Source: RFSX01 sp965248155
GTDB lineage: Bacteria > Bacteroidota > Bacteroidia > Chitinophagales > Saprospiraceae
NCBI GenBank assembly: GCA_965248155.1
Contig: CBDFIO010000001.1
Location: forward strand, 930,001 to 994,000
DNA: 64,000 bases
Reading direction: 5' to 3'
Below the pieces are notes generated by a model. The model saw only the letters and a list, made by a program, of their open reading frames with translations. It was not told the origin of the DNA and ran no database searches. The translations under genes and the position numbers were made by a program. This document shows positions 37,498 through 45,026 of this stretch, in pieces. Within the stretch, counting starts at the first letter, position 1. Every line of letters starts with the position of its first letter.

Positions 37498-38481
37498 ATG
37501 CGATTTACAGCAAAAGAAAAGATGGAACTGATTAGGCTGGTTGAGCAATCCGAATGGAGTGTTAGAAGAACTCTCAAGGAAATTGGTATTCACAAATCAA
37601 CCTTTTACAACTGGTATAAGAAATATCGGGAAAATGGAATTGTAGGATTAGAGGAAAAGAAAAGTACAAGGAAGCATTACTGGAACAAGATTCCTGATCG
37701 GATCAGGTCTGATATATTGAATCTGGCACTGGAAGTTTCAGAGCTTTCTTGTAGAGAATTGGCTTGCAGGTATACTGATGAGAATCAATACTTTATAAGC
37801 GAAAGCAGTGTTTACAGAATATTGAAATCTGCTGGACTGATAAACCCTCCTCATTATGATCTGATATCTGCCGCAGATGAATTTAAAGACAAAACAACAA
37901 CTGTCAATCAAATGTGGCAAACTGATTTTACTTATTTCAAAATCATTGGCTGGGGATGGTATTACCTATCGACTATATTAGATGATTATTCTAGGTACAT
38001 TATAAGTTGGGAGTTGTGCTCAACGATGAAAACCCTTGATGTAAAAAATACTTTGAATCAGGCATTAAACCATCCAAATGTAAATTTGAATAAACCGCCT
38101 AAGTTATTATCTGATAATGGATCTTGTTATTTAAGTCAAGAGTTGAGCTCTTATTTGGATGATTACAAAATTAAACATGTGAGAGGAAGACCTGGTCATC
38201 CTCAAACGCAAGGCAAGATTGAAAGGTATCACAGAACGATGAAAAATGTAATTAAACTGGATCATTATTACAGCCCAGGTGAATTGAGTTTTCGTCTTTC
38301 ACAATTTGTAAAATATTATAACCATCACAGATATCATGAATCTTTACAAAACTTGATACCAGCAGATGTTTATTATGGATTAAAAGAAGAAAAACTGAAG
38401 AGAAGAAAATTATGTAAACACAAAACATTTAAAAAACGCAGACAAAAATATTTCAATTTAACTTTTAAAAGTGTAACTTAA
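37498..38481 (+). CDS. IS3-family transposase OrfB (copy 2)
   Basis: 327 aa, full integrase core as in copy 1 (WQTDFTYFKI, SDNGSCYLS, GKIERYHRTMK). Differences from copy 1 at protein level are few: RLVEQSEWSVRR versus RIVEQSEWSIRR, one Pro-to-Arg (SFRLSQ) and a Glu-to-Lys near the end. Frame intact, but its OrfA partner is broken. Confidence 0.93.
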   Translation: MRFTAKEKMELIRLVEQSEWSVRRTLKEIGIHKSTFYNWYKKYRENGIVGLEEKKSTRKHYWNKIPDRIRSDILNLALEVSELSCRELACRYTDENQYFISESSVYRILKSAGLINPPHYDLISAADEFKDKTTTVNQMWQTDFTYFKIIGWGWYYLSTILDDYSRYIISWELCSTMKTLDVKNTLNQALNHPNVNLNKPPKLLSDNGSCYLSQELSSYLDDYKIKHVRGRPGHPQTQGKIERYHRTMKNVIKLDHYYSPGELSFRLSQFVKYYNHHRYHESLQNLIPADVYYGLKEEKLKRRKLCKHKTFKKRRQKYFNLTFKSVT

Positions 38482-38801
38482 TTTTATTCACTTATTGTCC
38501 ACTTTGGTTTGAAGACCTACACAAGAGTTGATACTTTTTAGATTGTTGGCTTTCAGGAAAATCTATATATGTAAAGTATTTGTCATTTAATATGCTAAAG
38601 TAATATGTTAAAGTTAGATATACATTAAAAAAATGCATAATATGATTTGTAAGTCATAATTAGATGTACTACCTTTAAACTAAGATTTAGGATAAGGAAT
38701 AATAATTGTCTTAACTAAATGTTAAATAACGACAAATAAGCCAACCTTTTGGATAGTTTATACGTCTATAATAACAAAGCAAATTATAATTATTTTAACC
38801 C

Positions 38802-38915
38802 ATGAATAGAATTTTCAAATTCATTTTAAATCTCTTCAAGAAGTCTCCAAAGAAACTTTCTAACAGGATTCTTAAAAGATATAACGAAGAGTACGAAGGC
38901 TGGTTAGGTATTTAA
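38802..38915 (+). CDS. Candidate small basic protein (37 aa)
   Basis: ATG at 38802, TAA at 38913-38915. The peptide begins MNRIFKFILNLFKKSPKK and ends EEYEGWLGI: a strongly basic, amphipathic N-terminal half and an acidic end. An intrinsic terminator 50 bp downstream in the same direction and a gene-free region of several hundred bases around it support it as a transcription unit. No family is recognised. The rest of 38522-38801 shows nothing I can name. Confidence 0.4.
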   Translation: MNRIFKFILNLFKKSPKKLSNRILKRYNEEYEGWLGI

Positions 38916-38965
38916 GTCCTATCCCTTATTACCGAATAGTCTAAAATCCCATGAGAGATAAAAGG

Positions 38966-38992
38966 GTCTTGCCATAAAGCAAGACTTTTTTT
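38966..38992 (+). terminator. Intrinsic terminator
   Basis: Stem GTCTTGC (38966-38972) / GCAAGAC (38979-38985), 6-nt loop, then seven T. It ends the small ORF transcript. On the opposite strand a shorter T-run follows the hairpin and may help end the ferredoxin transcript. Confidence 0.75.
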
Positions 38993-39338
38993 ATATATGA
39001 AGTTTTGATTTCCTATCTAAAAGTTCTTCTACAGATTCGACCCTATCTCTATCCGGCACACAACAATCTACGGGGCAGACAGCAGCACATTGTGGTTCTT
39101 CATGAAATCCTTGACATTCAGTACATTTATCAGGAACGATGAAATAAAAATCATCTTCTACCGGTTTTTGCATTGCATCTACACCAACGATAGTTCCATC
39201 TTCAAGTGTAAATTGACCTTTAACATTAGTTCCTTCGGAGACAGCCCATTCTATACCACCTTCATAAATAGCATTATTAGGACATTCAGGCTCACAAGCT
39301 CCACAATTGATACATTCATCCGTAATGAAAATCGCCAT
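38991..39338 (-). CDS. 4Fe-4S dicluster ferredoxin
   Basis: 115 aa. The first cluster motif is CINCGACEPECP. The second is spread over CTECQGFHEEPQCAAVCPVD, with an insertion between the first Cys pair as in the YfhL/Alvin type of ferredoxin. A loop of about 50 residues separates them (VSEGTNVKGQFTLEDGTIVG). It is a soluble electron carrier, partner unknown. It lies 14 bp downstream of pssA on the same strand. Confidence 0.9.
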   Translation of the reverse strand: MAIFITDECINCGACEPECPNNAIYEGGIEWAVSEGTNVKGQFTLEDGTIVGVDAMQKPVEDDFYFIVPDKCTECQGFHEEPQCAAVCPVDCCVPDRDRVESVEELLDRKSKLHI

Positions 39339-39352
39339 TATTTATTCTTGCT

Positions 39353-40030
39353 TTATTTATCAATTTTATAACTATAAATAACAGACAGCAACACATAAAT
39401 TATTACCCCAAGAGGCATTGCCAATTTGTAATTTATCAGAGTCAAAAAACAAAATGTAATCAAAGAAAATAAGATAAACAAGTTGTAAGTCTGACTCCTT
39501 CCTATCTGTTTGAATGAGAACATTTTTATTTTACTTAAGTTCAATATCATCAGAAATATAGGAATCAGGACATAAGTTGATGGAGAATCAATTAAGGATT
39601 GCATAATAGTGCTGTCAAATTTAACTCCAATAAACAGTCCGATCAGAAAAAATGTACTTGCCGGGGTTGGTAATCCTGTAAAATATTTTGTGTCAGGTCT
39701 CAAATTAAAAATCGCTAACCTTAATGCACTTGCTATTAATATAAAAAAGGCAGGAAACATCATAACCCAATGATCGATTGGGCTTATCAAAGTATAAAGG
39801 TAGGCAGGTGCAACACCGAAACTTACCAAATCTGCAAGCGAATCCAATTCTTTACCTAATTGACTTTGAACTTTCAACCACCTGGCGATTAAACCATCGA
39901 TGACATCAAAGAACATACCGACCAATAATAAAATAGGACTGATATGAAGATCTGCTACAATTATAGCTGCAAACCCACAACATAAGTTCATTAGGGTAAA
40001 GAAGGATGGAATTTTAGTTCGAATATTCAA
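39353..40030 (-). CDS. pssA: CDP-diacylglycerol-serine O-phosphatidyltransferase
   Basis: 225 aa, with about seven membrane helices. The CDP-alcohol phosphotransferase motif DG-x2-AR-x8-G-x3-D-x3-D is intact in the stretch DGLIARWLKV followed by GKELDSLAD. NIRTKIPSFFTLMNLCCG is the typical PssA N terminus. It makes phosphatidylserine, precursor of phosphatidylethanolamine, in the inner membrane. Confidence 0.92.
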   Translation of the reverse strand: MNIRTKIPSFFTLMNLCCGFAAIIVADLHISPILLLVGMFFDVIDGLIARWLKVQSQLGKELDSLADLVSFGVAPAYLYTLISPIDHWVMMFPAFFILIASALRLAIFNLRPDTKYFTGLPTPASTFFLIGLFIGVKFDSTIMQSLIDSPSTYVLIPIFLMILNLSKIKMFSFKQIGRSQTYNLFILFSLITFCFLTLINYKLAMPLGVIIYVLLSVIYSYKIDK

Positions 40031-40188
40031 TTGCTATTGCGCTACTTTAACTAAATTTTATGTCTAAATAACGAAACATTAGACAATTAATTCGTCATAA
40101 TATGGATATATATCTATATTATTTATAATAAAATTGTACCATTTTTAATACGCATGCAAATTTATTAACTATTAATCATCATTGAACT

Positions 40189-40875
40189 ATGAGAGCGGAA
40201 AAATTCACTTTAAGAGCTTTTGCAGCGATTTTCATCCTTCAGTCTTGCGCAAGGAATCCAGTTACCGGAAAAAAGGAATTCATGTTGATGACTGAAGGTC
40301 AAGAGATGGCTTTAGGAAAGCAGTCTGATCCAAGTATTATCCAAGCTTATGGTTTATATGATAATCAGGAGTTACAGGATTTCATTAATTCAAGGGGTCA
40401 AGAAATGGTAAAAGTATCTCACAGAGCAGATATGGAATTTAATTTCAGACTTCTTGACAGTCCGGTAGTTAATGCTTTTGCCGTCCCGGGTGGATATGTT
40501 TATTTCACAAGAGGAATCATGGCTCATTTTAACAATGAAGCTGAATTTGCAGGCGTTCTTGGTCATGAAATCGGTCATGTCACCGCACGGCATTCTGCAA
40601 AGCAATACAGCCAACAGATGGTTGCACAACTAGGATTAATGGCAGGAATTATGGCCAGTGAAAAATTTCGTGATTTTGCTTATGAAGCTAGTCAGGGACG
40701 GGGTTTACTTTTTCTAAAATTTGGGAGAGACCATGAAAGTCAGTCAGATATGTTGGGGGTAGAATATTCAACAAAAGATCAGGAAGAAATTTCCATAATT
40801 AATGGATTGCAATTAACAGATCGTGTTGAAAGAGGAAAGAAAATAAAGGTATTCTCTCAGCCTTATAACAAATAG
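40189..40875 (+). CDS. M48-family metalloprotease with internal deletion
   Basis: 228 aa. Lipoprotein-like start (FILQSCARNPVTGKKEFML). The zinc site is GVLGHEIGHVTARH, and the third ligand Glu lies in FGRDHESQSDMLGVEYS. In relatives I know, GVEYSTK is followed by about 250 more residues and ends with a motif like LNGMQLTDQV. Here STK is followed at once by DQEEISIINGLQLTDRVERG. The middle of the protein thus appears removed in frame at about 40775, leaving the zinc ligands. The product could be inactive or altered. Confidence 0.8.
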   Translation: MRAEKFTLRAFAAIFILQSCARNPVTGKKEFMLMTEGQEMALGKQSDPSIIQAYGLYDNQELQDFINSRGQEMVKVSHRADMEFNFRLLDSPVVNAFAVPGGYVYFTRGIMAHFNNEAEFAGVLGHEIGHVTARHSAKQYSQQMVAQLGLMAGIMASEKFRDFAYEASQGRGLLFLKFGRDHESQSDMLGVEYSTKDQEEISIINGLQLTDRVERGKKIKVFSQPYNK

Positions 40876-40904
40876 GAGCTAGAGGCTCTCTTTAATATTT
40901 GTAC

Positions 40905-41255
40905 TTAGGATTCCGCGCTTTCTGGTACTGTATCAATTATCGTTTTAAAATCAATGCTACTATGAGATACATTATATATTGATTTGCCATCTTTTACGAT
41001 CATGACTTGTGGAGACTCATGACGGACATTTAATTTTTCTTCTATTAAATTTGAAATACTCCGATGACCGATGAGATTAAGAAAATAAAAATTCAGTTCT
41101 GAATTGAAATCATCCATGTCTCTTTCAAATCTTCTCAGAACAAAGCTGCTGATACCACATCTTGTACTATGTTTAAAAATAATAGCAACTTGATCAAACG
41201 ATGTTTTGATCAACGTATCGAAATCTGATTCTTTGTCTAATATTTTCCAATCCAT
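40905..41255 (-). CDS. ytxJ: YtxJ-type monothiol bacilliredoxin-like protein
   Basis: 116 aa thioredoxin fold. The redox centre is KHSTRCGISS, with one Cys, as in YtxJ (BrxC), which removes bacillithiol from proteins. ESPQVMIVKDGK is the cis-Pro region. This implies the organism makes bacillithiol, as many Bacteroidota do; no biosynthesis gene is in the window. It stands alone on the minus strand. Confidence 0.85.
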   Translation of the reverse strand: MDWKILDKESDFDTLIKTSFDQVAIIFKHSTRCGISSFVLRRFERDMDDFNSELNFYFLNLIGHRSISNLIEEKLNVRHESPQVMIVKDGKSIYNVSHSSIDFKTIIDTVPESAES

Positions 41256-41305
41256 AATAACATCAAAATTATATGTATTAAAATAGAATCAGATGAAAAA
41301 AGTTC

Positions 41306-41341
41306 AAAAAAAAAGCTGCAACAAATTAATTTGATACAGCT
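41306..41341 (-). terminator. Intrinsic terminator after DUF2853 gene
   Basis: On the minus strand AGCTG...CAGCT with an inner CAAAT/ATTTG stem, followed by a run of nine T (41306-41314). It lies just downstream of the DUF2853 stop. Confidence 0.7.
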
Positions 41342-41363
41342 AATTTTCTTTGGCTAAGGATGC

Positions 41364-41702
41364 TTATTTATACATACCAGATTTTCTAAATCTTTTAACT
41401 AAAAGATAATCGAACATAGCTCGGTATTTGTTTCTGTTAGATTTTCCGATTCTTGTAATTACATCGCTTAATCCAGCATCTAGAGCAGGAGTATCCTTCA
41501 TACCAAGTTTCTTAATAAGAAACCTTTTCTTGATTCTTTCTAATTCTGCTTTGTCAGAAGCAGCAACTTTAGAAGCATCATTACTATAAAGAGAAGGACC
41601 GCAGCCTTTAGCTACTTTTGTAAGAAGTTCTTTATCATATTTGATACCTAACTTCTTAAATTCTTTATCGAATGTATTCATACATTCTTGAAATTTGCTC
41701 AT
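41364..41702 (-). CDS. DUF2853 family protein
   Basis: 112 aa, small, basic, helical. Conserved family parts: KKLGIKYDKELLTKVAKGCGPSLY and the C-terminal NRNKYRAMFDYLLVKRF. The function of the family is unknown. Monocistronic, with a strong terminator behind it, which suggests high expression. Start is the ATG at 41702. Confidence 0.85.
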   Translation of the reverse strand: MSKFQECMNTFDKEFKKLGIKYDKELLTKVAKGCGPSLYSNDASKVAASDKAELERIKKRFLIKKLGMKDTPALDAGLSDVITRIGKSNRNKYRAMFDYLLVKRFRKSGMYK

Positions 41703-41823
41703 AAGAGAAATTTTAAATAATTATTTAATAGCTCAAAAGTAAAGAATTATATTAATAATTTATCATATATGTAAAATCTAATCATTACTTTAACACGCTC
41801 TACAATTGGAAGCGTTTACAATT

Positions 41824-43542
41824 ATGAAAAAAAGAAGAAGATTAGAGCATCATCTACTCAACATATTTTTAATTCTTTTTATACTTTTCCAGAGTTGTAA
41901 AAGTAGTCTAGAAGTTCATAATCAATCAGACAAATTTATTACTGTAAACCAGGCCGCTGTCGTAAGCGCCCATCCAATTGCTTCCCAAATTGGTATTGAT
42001 ATATTACGTCAAGGTGGCAATGCTATTGATGCAGCCATTGCTGTACAATTTGCTTTAGCTGTTGTTTATCCTGCAGCTGGAAACATTGGTGGTGGAGGAT
42101 TCATGATAATTAGGTTAAGTGATGGAACATGTCATGCACTTGACTTTAGAGAAAAAGCTCCCTCATCGGCCCACAGAGATATGTTTTTGGACAGCCTTGG
42201 AAAACCCATTATTCAAGCAAGCCGACTTGGCCATTTAGCCGTAGGTGTCCCCGGTACTGTAGATGGAATGATTGAGGCTTATAAAAAATTCAGTAAACTA
42301 AAGGATTGGGCAGGCTTGGTAAATCCTTCCGTCGAAGTTGCCAGAAAAGGATTTGAAGTTTCCGAGTTACAAGCAAAGCGATTAAATAAATATGCAAATA
42401 CTATAAGAGAAGCAAATACAAGTAATAACCCATTCCTAAAAGATGAAGGATGGGAAAGTGGAGATTCAATTCTTCAAATGCAACTATCTAAAGTATTAGA
42501 AGAAGTGGCTGCCAATGGAAGGGAAGGATTTTATTCCGGATGGGTTGCTGATCGTCTGGTTGCAGACATGGCAGTTAATAATGGCATCATTACCCTTGAT
42601 GATTTAAAAAAGTACCATTCAGTTTGGAGGGCACCCGTTATATCAGAATATAGGAATCATAAAATTATTTCAATGCCTCCTCCAAGTAGTGGCGGTATTG
42701 CATTAACTCAATTATTGACAATGGTGGAACCATATGATCTTGCATCATATGGATTTCACAGCAAAGAGCATGTTCACCTAATAACAGAAGCTGAAAGAAG
42801 AGTCTTTGCCGACAGGTCACAACACCTTGGAGATAGTGATTTTTATAATGTCCAACAAGAACAGCTTACGTCTGATGCATACAACACTTCAAGGATGTCT
42901 GGTTATAATCCAAAAGAAGCGTCAAAAAGTAAAAATATTGAGTCGGGCTCATTAAATGAAAGTGAAGAGACTACCCATGTTTCAATAATAGATGAATTTG
43001 ACAACGCTGTATCACTAACAACAACAATTAATACAGCATATGGCTCAAAGGTAGTAGTTGAAGGAGCAGGCTTTTTCCTTAATAATGAAATGGATGATTT
43101 CAGTGTAAAGCCAGGTGTCCCTAATTATTTTGGTTTATTGGGAAATGAAGCTAACAGTATCGTTCCTGAAAAAAGAATGCTCAGCTCAATGACTCCAACA
43201 ATTATAGAAAAAGATGGAAATGTAAAAATGATTGTAGGAACTCCAGGAGGATCTACAATTATAACTTCTGTATTTCAGATAATTCTTAATATTCTCGATT
43301 TTGGACTGAATGCCAATGAAGCTACTCAGGCATGCAGGTTTCATCATCAGTGGTATCCTGATTCAATTTATATAGAAAAGAAATGCTTCTCGGATTCATT
43401 AATCCAGAGTTTAGAACTTATGGGACATCACATAAAAGAAAGATCAGATATCGGAAAAGTAGAGACAATATTGTTAAGAAAAGATGATGTGATTGAAGCT
43501 GCAGCCGATAAAAGAGGTGATGATCAAGCTATTGGATATTAG
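41824..43542 (+). CDS. ggt: Gamma-glutamyltransferase (glutathione hydrolase)
   Basis: About 572 aa from the ATG at 41824; the ATG at 41806 adds six residues. Signal/lipoprotein segment ends FQSCKS. The autocleavage Thr is in ESEETTHVSIIDEFDN at about 380. The lid and binding parts TTTINTAYGSKV, LNNEMDDFS, SSMTPTI and TPGGSTIITSV are intact. The propeptide is cut into two subunits in the periplasm; it hydrolyses gamma-glutamyl bonds. In a bacillithiol organism glutathione may be an external nutrient. Confidence 0.95.
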   Translation: MKKRRRLEHHLLNIFLILFILFQSCKSSLEVHNQSDKFITVNQAAVVSAHPIASQIGIDILRQGGNAIDAAIAVQFALAVVYPAAGNIGGGGFMIIRLSDGTCHALDFREKAPSSAHRDMFLDSLGKPIIQASRLGHLAVGVPGTVDGMIEAYKKFSKLKDWAGLVNPSVEVARKGFEVSELQAKRLNKYANTIREANTSNNPFLKDEGWESGDSILQMQLSKVLEEVAANGREGFYSGWVADRLVADMAVNNGIITLDDLKKYHSVWRAPVISEYRNHKIISMPPPSSGGIALTQLLTMVEPYDLASYGFHSKEHVHLITEAERRVFADRSQHLGDSDFYNVQQEQLTSDAYNTSRMSGYNPKEASKSKNIESGSLNESEETTHVSIIDEFDNAVSLTTTINTAYGSKVVVEGAGFFLNNEMDDFSVKPGVPNYFGLLGNEANSIVPEKRMLSSMTPTIIEKDGNVKMIVGTPGGSTIITSVFQIILNILDFGLNANEATQACRFHHQWYPDSIYIEKKCFSDSLIQSLELMGHHIKERSDIGKVETILLRKDDVIEAAADKRGDDQAIGY

Positions 43543-44081
43543 ACTGCAGAAGGATCAACAGATATATATTCATCCTCAATAATTTCCTTTAGCTTATTGT
43601 ATTGATTACGTTTTACTTTTTTAGACCTGGAACCGAAAACGCGCATCATCGCATTAAAAAAATGATTTTTCGATTTTCCTTTAAGCTCTTCTGAAACAGT
43701 CGTGATGCCATCTGATTCCACAAACAACATATTTACATGAAAATTAAAAAACGGATCAGTAAGCTTAAAGCTAAATTTTTTATTCTCAACATAATCTGTT
43801 ATCGTTTCTAGCATTTCCATTCTGGCACCTTTCTTACTTGAAAAAATTAGTTTCCATTGGCTACCGATCTCATTCTTAAAACCTCTGACATTTTCAAGAC
43901 CTACAAAATCTAATTGTGGTGAGCTGAACCATTTCTTCATTACTTCCTCATCGAATGCTTTTTTGAAAACAAAAGCAACCGGGGCATTTACATCTATCTG
44001 AATTCTTGAAGAGAACTCATAATTTATTGAACTCATCAATAAAAGAAGAAATGCGATCAGTATGATTGAAACAATGAGCAA
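43539..44081 (-). CDS. SRPBCC-family protein with N-terminal membrane segment
   Basis: 180 aa. Residues 1-20 are hydrophobic (LIVSIILIAFLLLLMSSINY), then a START-like fold: INAPVAxVF-type strand (DVNAPVAFVFKKAFDEEVMKKWF), W in GSQWKLIF, and a long C-terminal helix region. It resembles polyketide cyclase/dehydrase-type ligand-binding proteins. Ligand unknown. It converges with ggt, sharing 4 bp. Confidence 0.75.
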   Translation of the reverse strand: MLIVSIILIAFLLLLMSSINYEFSSRIQIDVNAPVAFVFKKAFDEEVMKKWFSSPQLDFVGLENVRGFKNEIGSQWKLIFSSKKGARMEMLETITDYVENKKFSFKLTDPFFNFHVNMLFVESDGITTVSEELKGKSKNHFFNAMMRVFGSRSKKVKRNQYNKLKEIIEDEYISVDPSAV

Positions 44082-44251
44082 AGTAAAATTCTTTTAATTA
44101 TAGAGAATAAAATCATGACAAAATTAAACCTTTTTAGAATTGAATAGTCAAAGCATAGTTATAGAATGGTTAAATGCCATTTTAAAGCTATTTTTGATAT
44201 TCGTTTTTGATAATTTACAAACACTGATACTATACTAAAATTTAAATATAA

Positions 44252-45016
44252 ATGAAGTCTCAATTATTGCTCACGCTCTTCTGTTTACTATCACTTTTCG
44301 CTTTTGCCCAAAACAATTCCGGTGAAGTGATGTATGAAGATAAATTTAATGTTCACAAAAGCCTACCTGAAGGAATGGAAGGCTTCAAAGATAGAATCCC
44401 GGAATTTCGAACTTCAAAGAAAGTTCTTCTTTTCAATGGGCAGGAAGCTTTGTACATGAATAAAAAAATTGAAGAAGGAGAAGAAGAAGCTCAAGAATTC
44501 AGAGGTGAAGGAAGAGGAATGCGGATGAGATTTGGAAGAAGTGGAAGAAATGAAAATGAATACTATACCAATTTCTCTGAATCTAAATCTATAGACAGAA
44601 GAGAGTTTTTTGGAAAGGAGTTTCTTATCGAAGGAGAAAGAAAAACGATTAAGTGGAAGATAACAGCTGATCAAAAACAAGTCGGATCTTACCTCTGCCA
44701 AAAAGCCGTATTTAAAGATTCAACAGAAAACCTTGTTGTGTGGTTTACACCGATGATCCCGGTATCATCAGGACCTGATAATTACTTTGGCCTTCCCGGA
44801 TTAATCCTGCATGTTGATATTGATGATGGAAGCAGAACAATTACTGCCTTAGATATTCAACTAAAAGAACTTCCTGAGAAGACAATTGTCAAAACATCCA
44901 AAGGAAAGAAGATTAGCTCTGAAGAATTTGAAATTTTACAAGAAGAAAAAATAAAAGAACGAGAAGCTGAGTGGGGTGGAAGAAAATCTCATTGGATGCG
45001 ATCTCGTGGCCGCTAA
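44252..45016 (+). CDS. GLPGLI family protein
   Basis: 254 aa secreted protein with signal peptide LLLTLFCLLSLFAFAQ. The name-giving motif is YFGLPGLILHVDIDDG near residue 190. The C-terminal third is highly charged. In Bacteroidota these proteins are often next to an outer-membrane beta-barrel receptor, as here: the receptor start is 10 bp after this stop. Function unknown; a link to the receptor's substrate is inferred from the pairing. Confidence 0.9.
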   Translation: MKSQLLLTLFCLLSLFAFAQNNSGEVMYEDKFNVHKSLPEGMEGFKDRIPEFRTSKKVLLFNGQEALYMNKKIEEGEEEAQEFRGEGRGMRMRFGRSGRNENEYYTNFSESKSIDRREFFGKEFLIEGERKTIKWKITADQKQVGSYLCQKAVFKDSTENLVVWFTPMIPVSSGPDNYFGLPGLILHVDIDDGSRTITALDIQLKELPEKTIVKTSKGKKISSEEFEILQEEKIKEREAEWGGRKSHWMRSRGR

Positions 45017-45026
45017 ATCACTAATT

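Larger units (their letters stand above)
37058..38521 (+). mobile_element. IS3-family insertion sequence, copy 2 (1464 bp)
   Basis: Same length, orientation and termini as copy 1 (22900-24363) and nearly identical. By eye I count about 20 differences, of which 14 sit in one 69-bp patch (37519-37587). orfA is broken by a nonsense codon. Flanks CTATTTG and CAAGAGT do not match, so no target duplication is visible, which suggests rearrangement after insertion. Confidence 0.93.
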
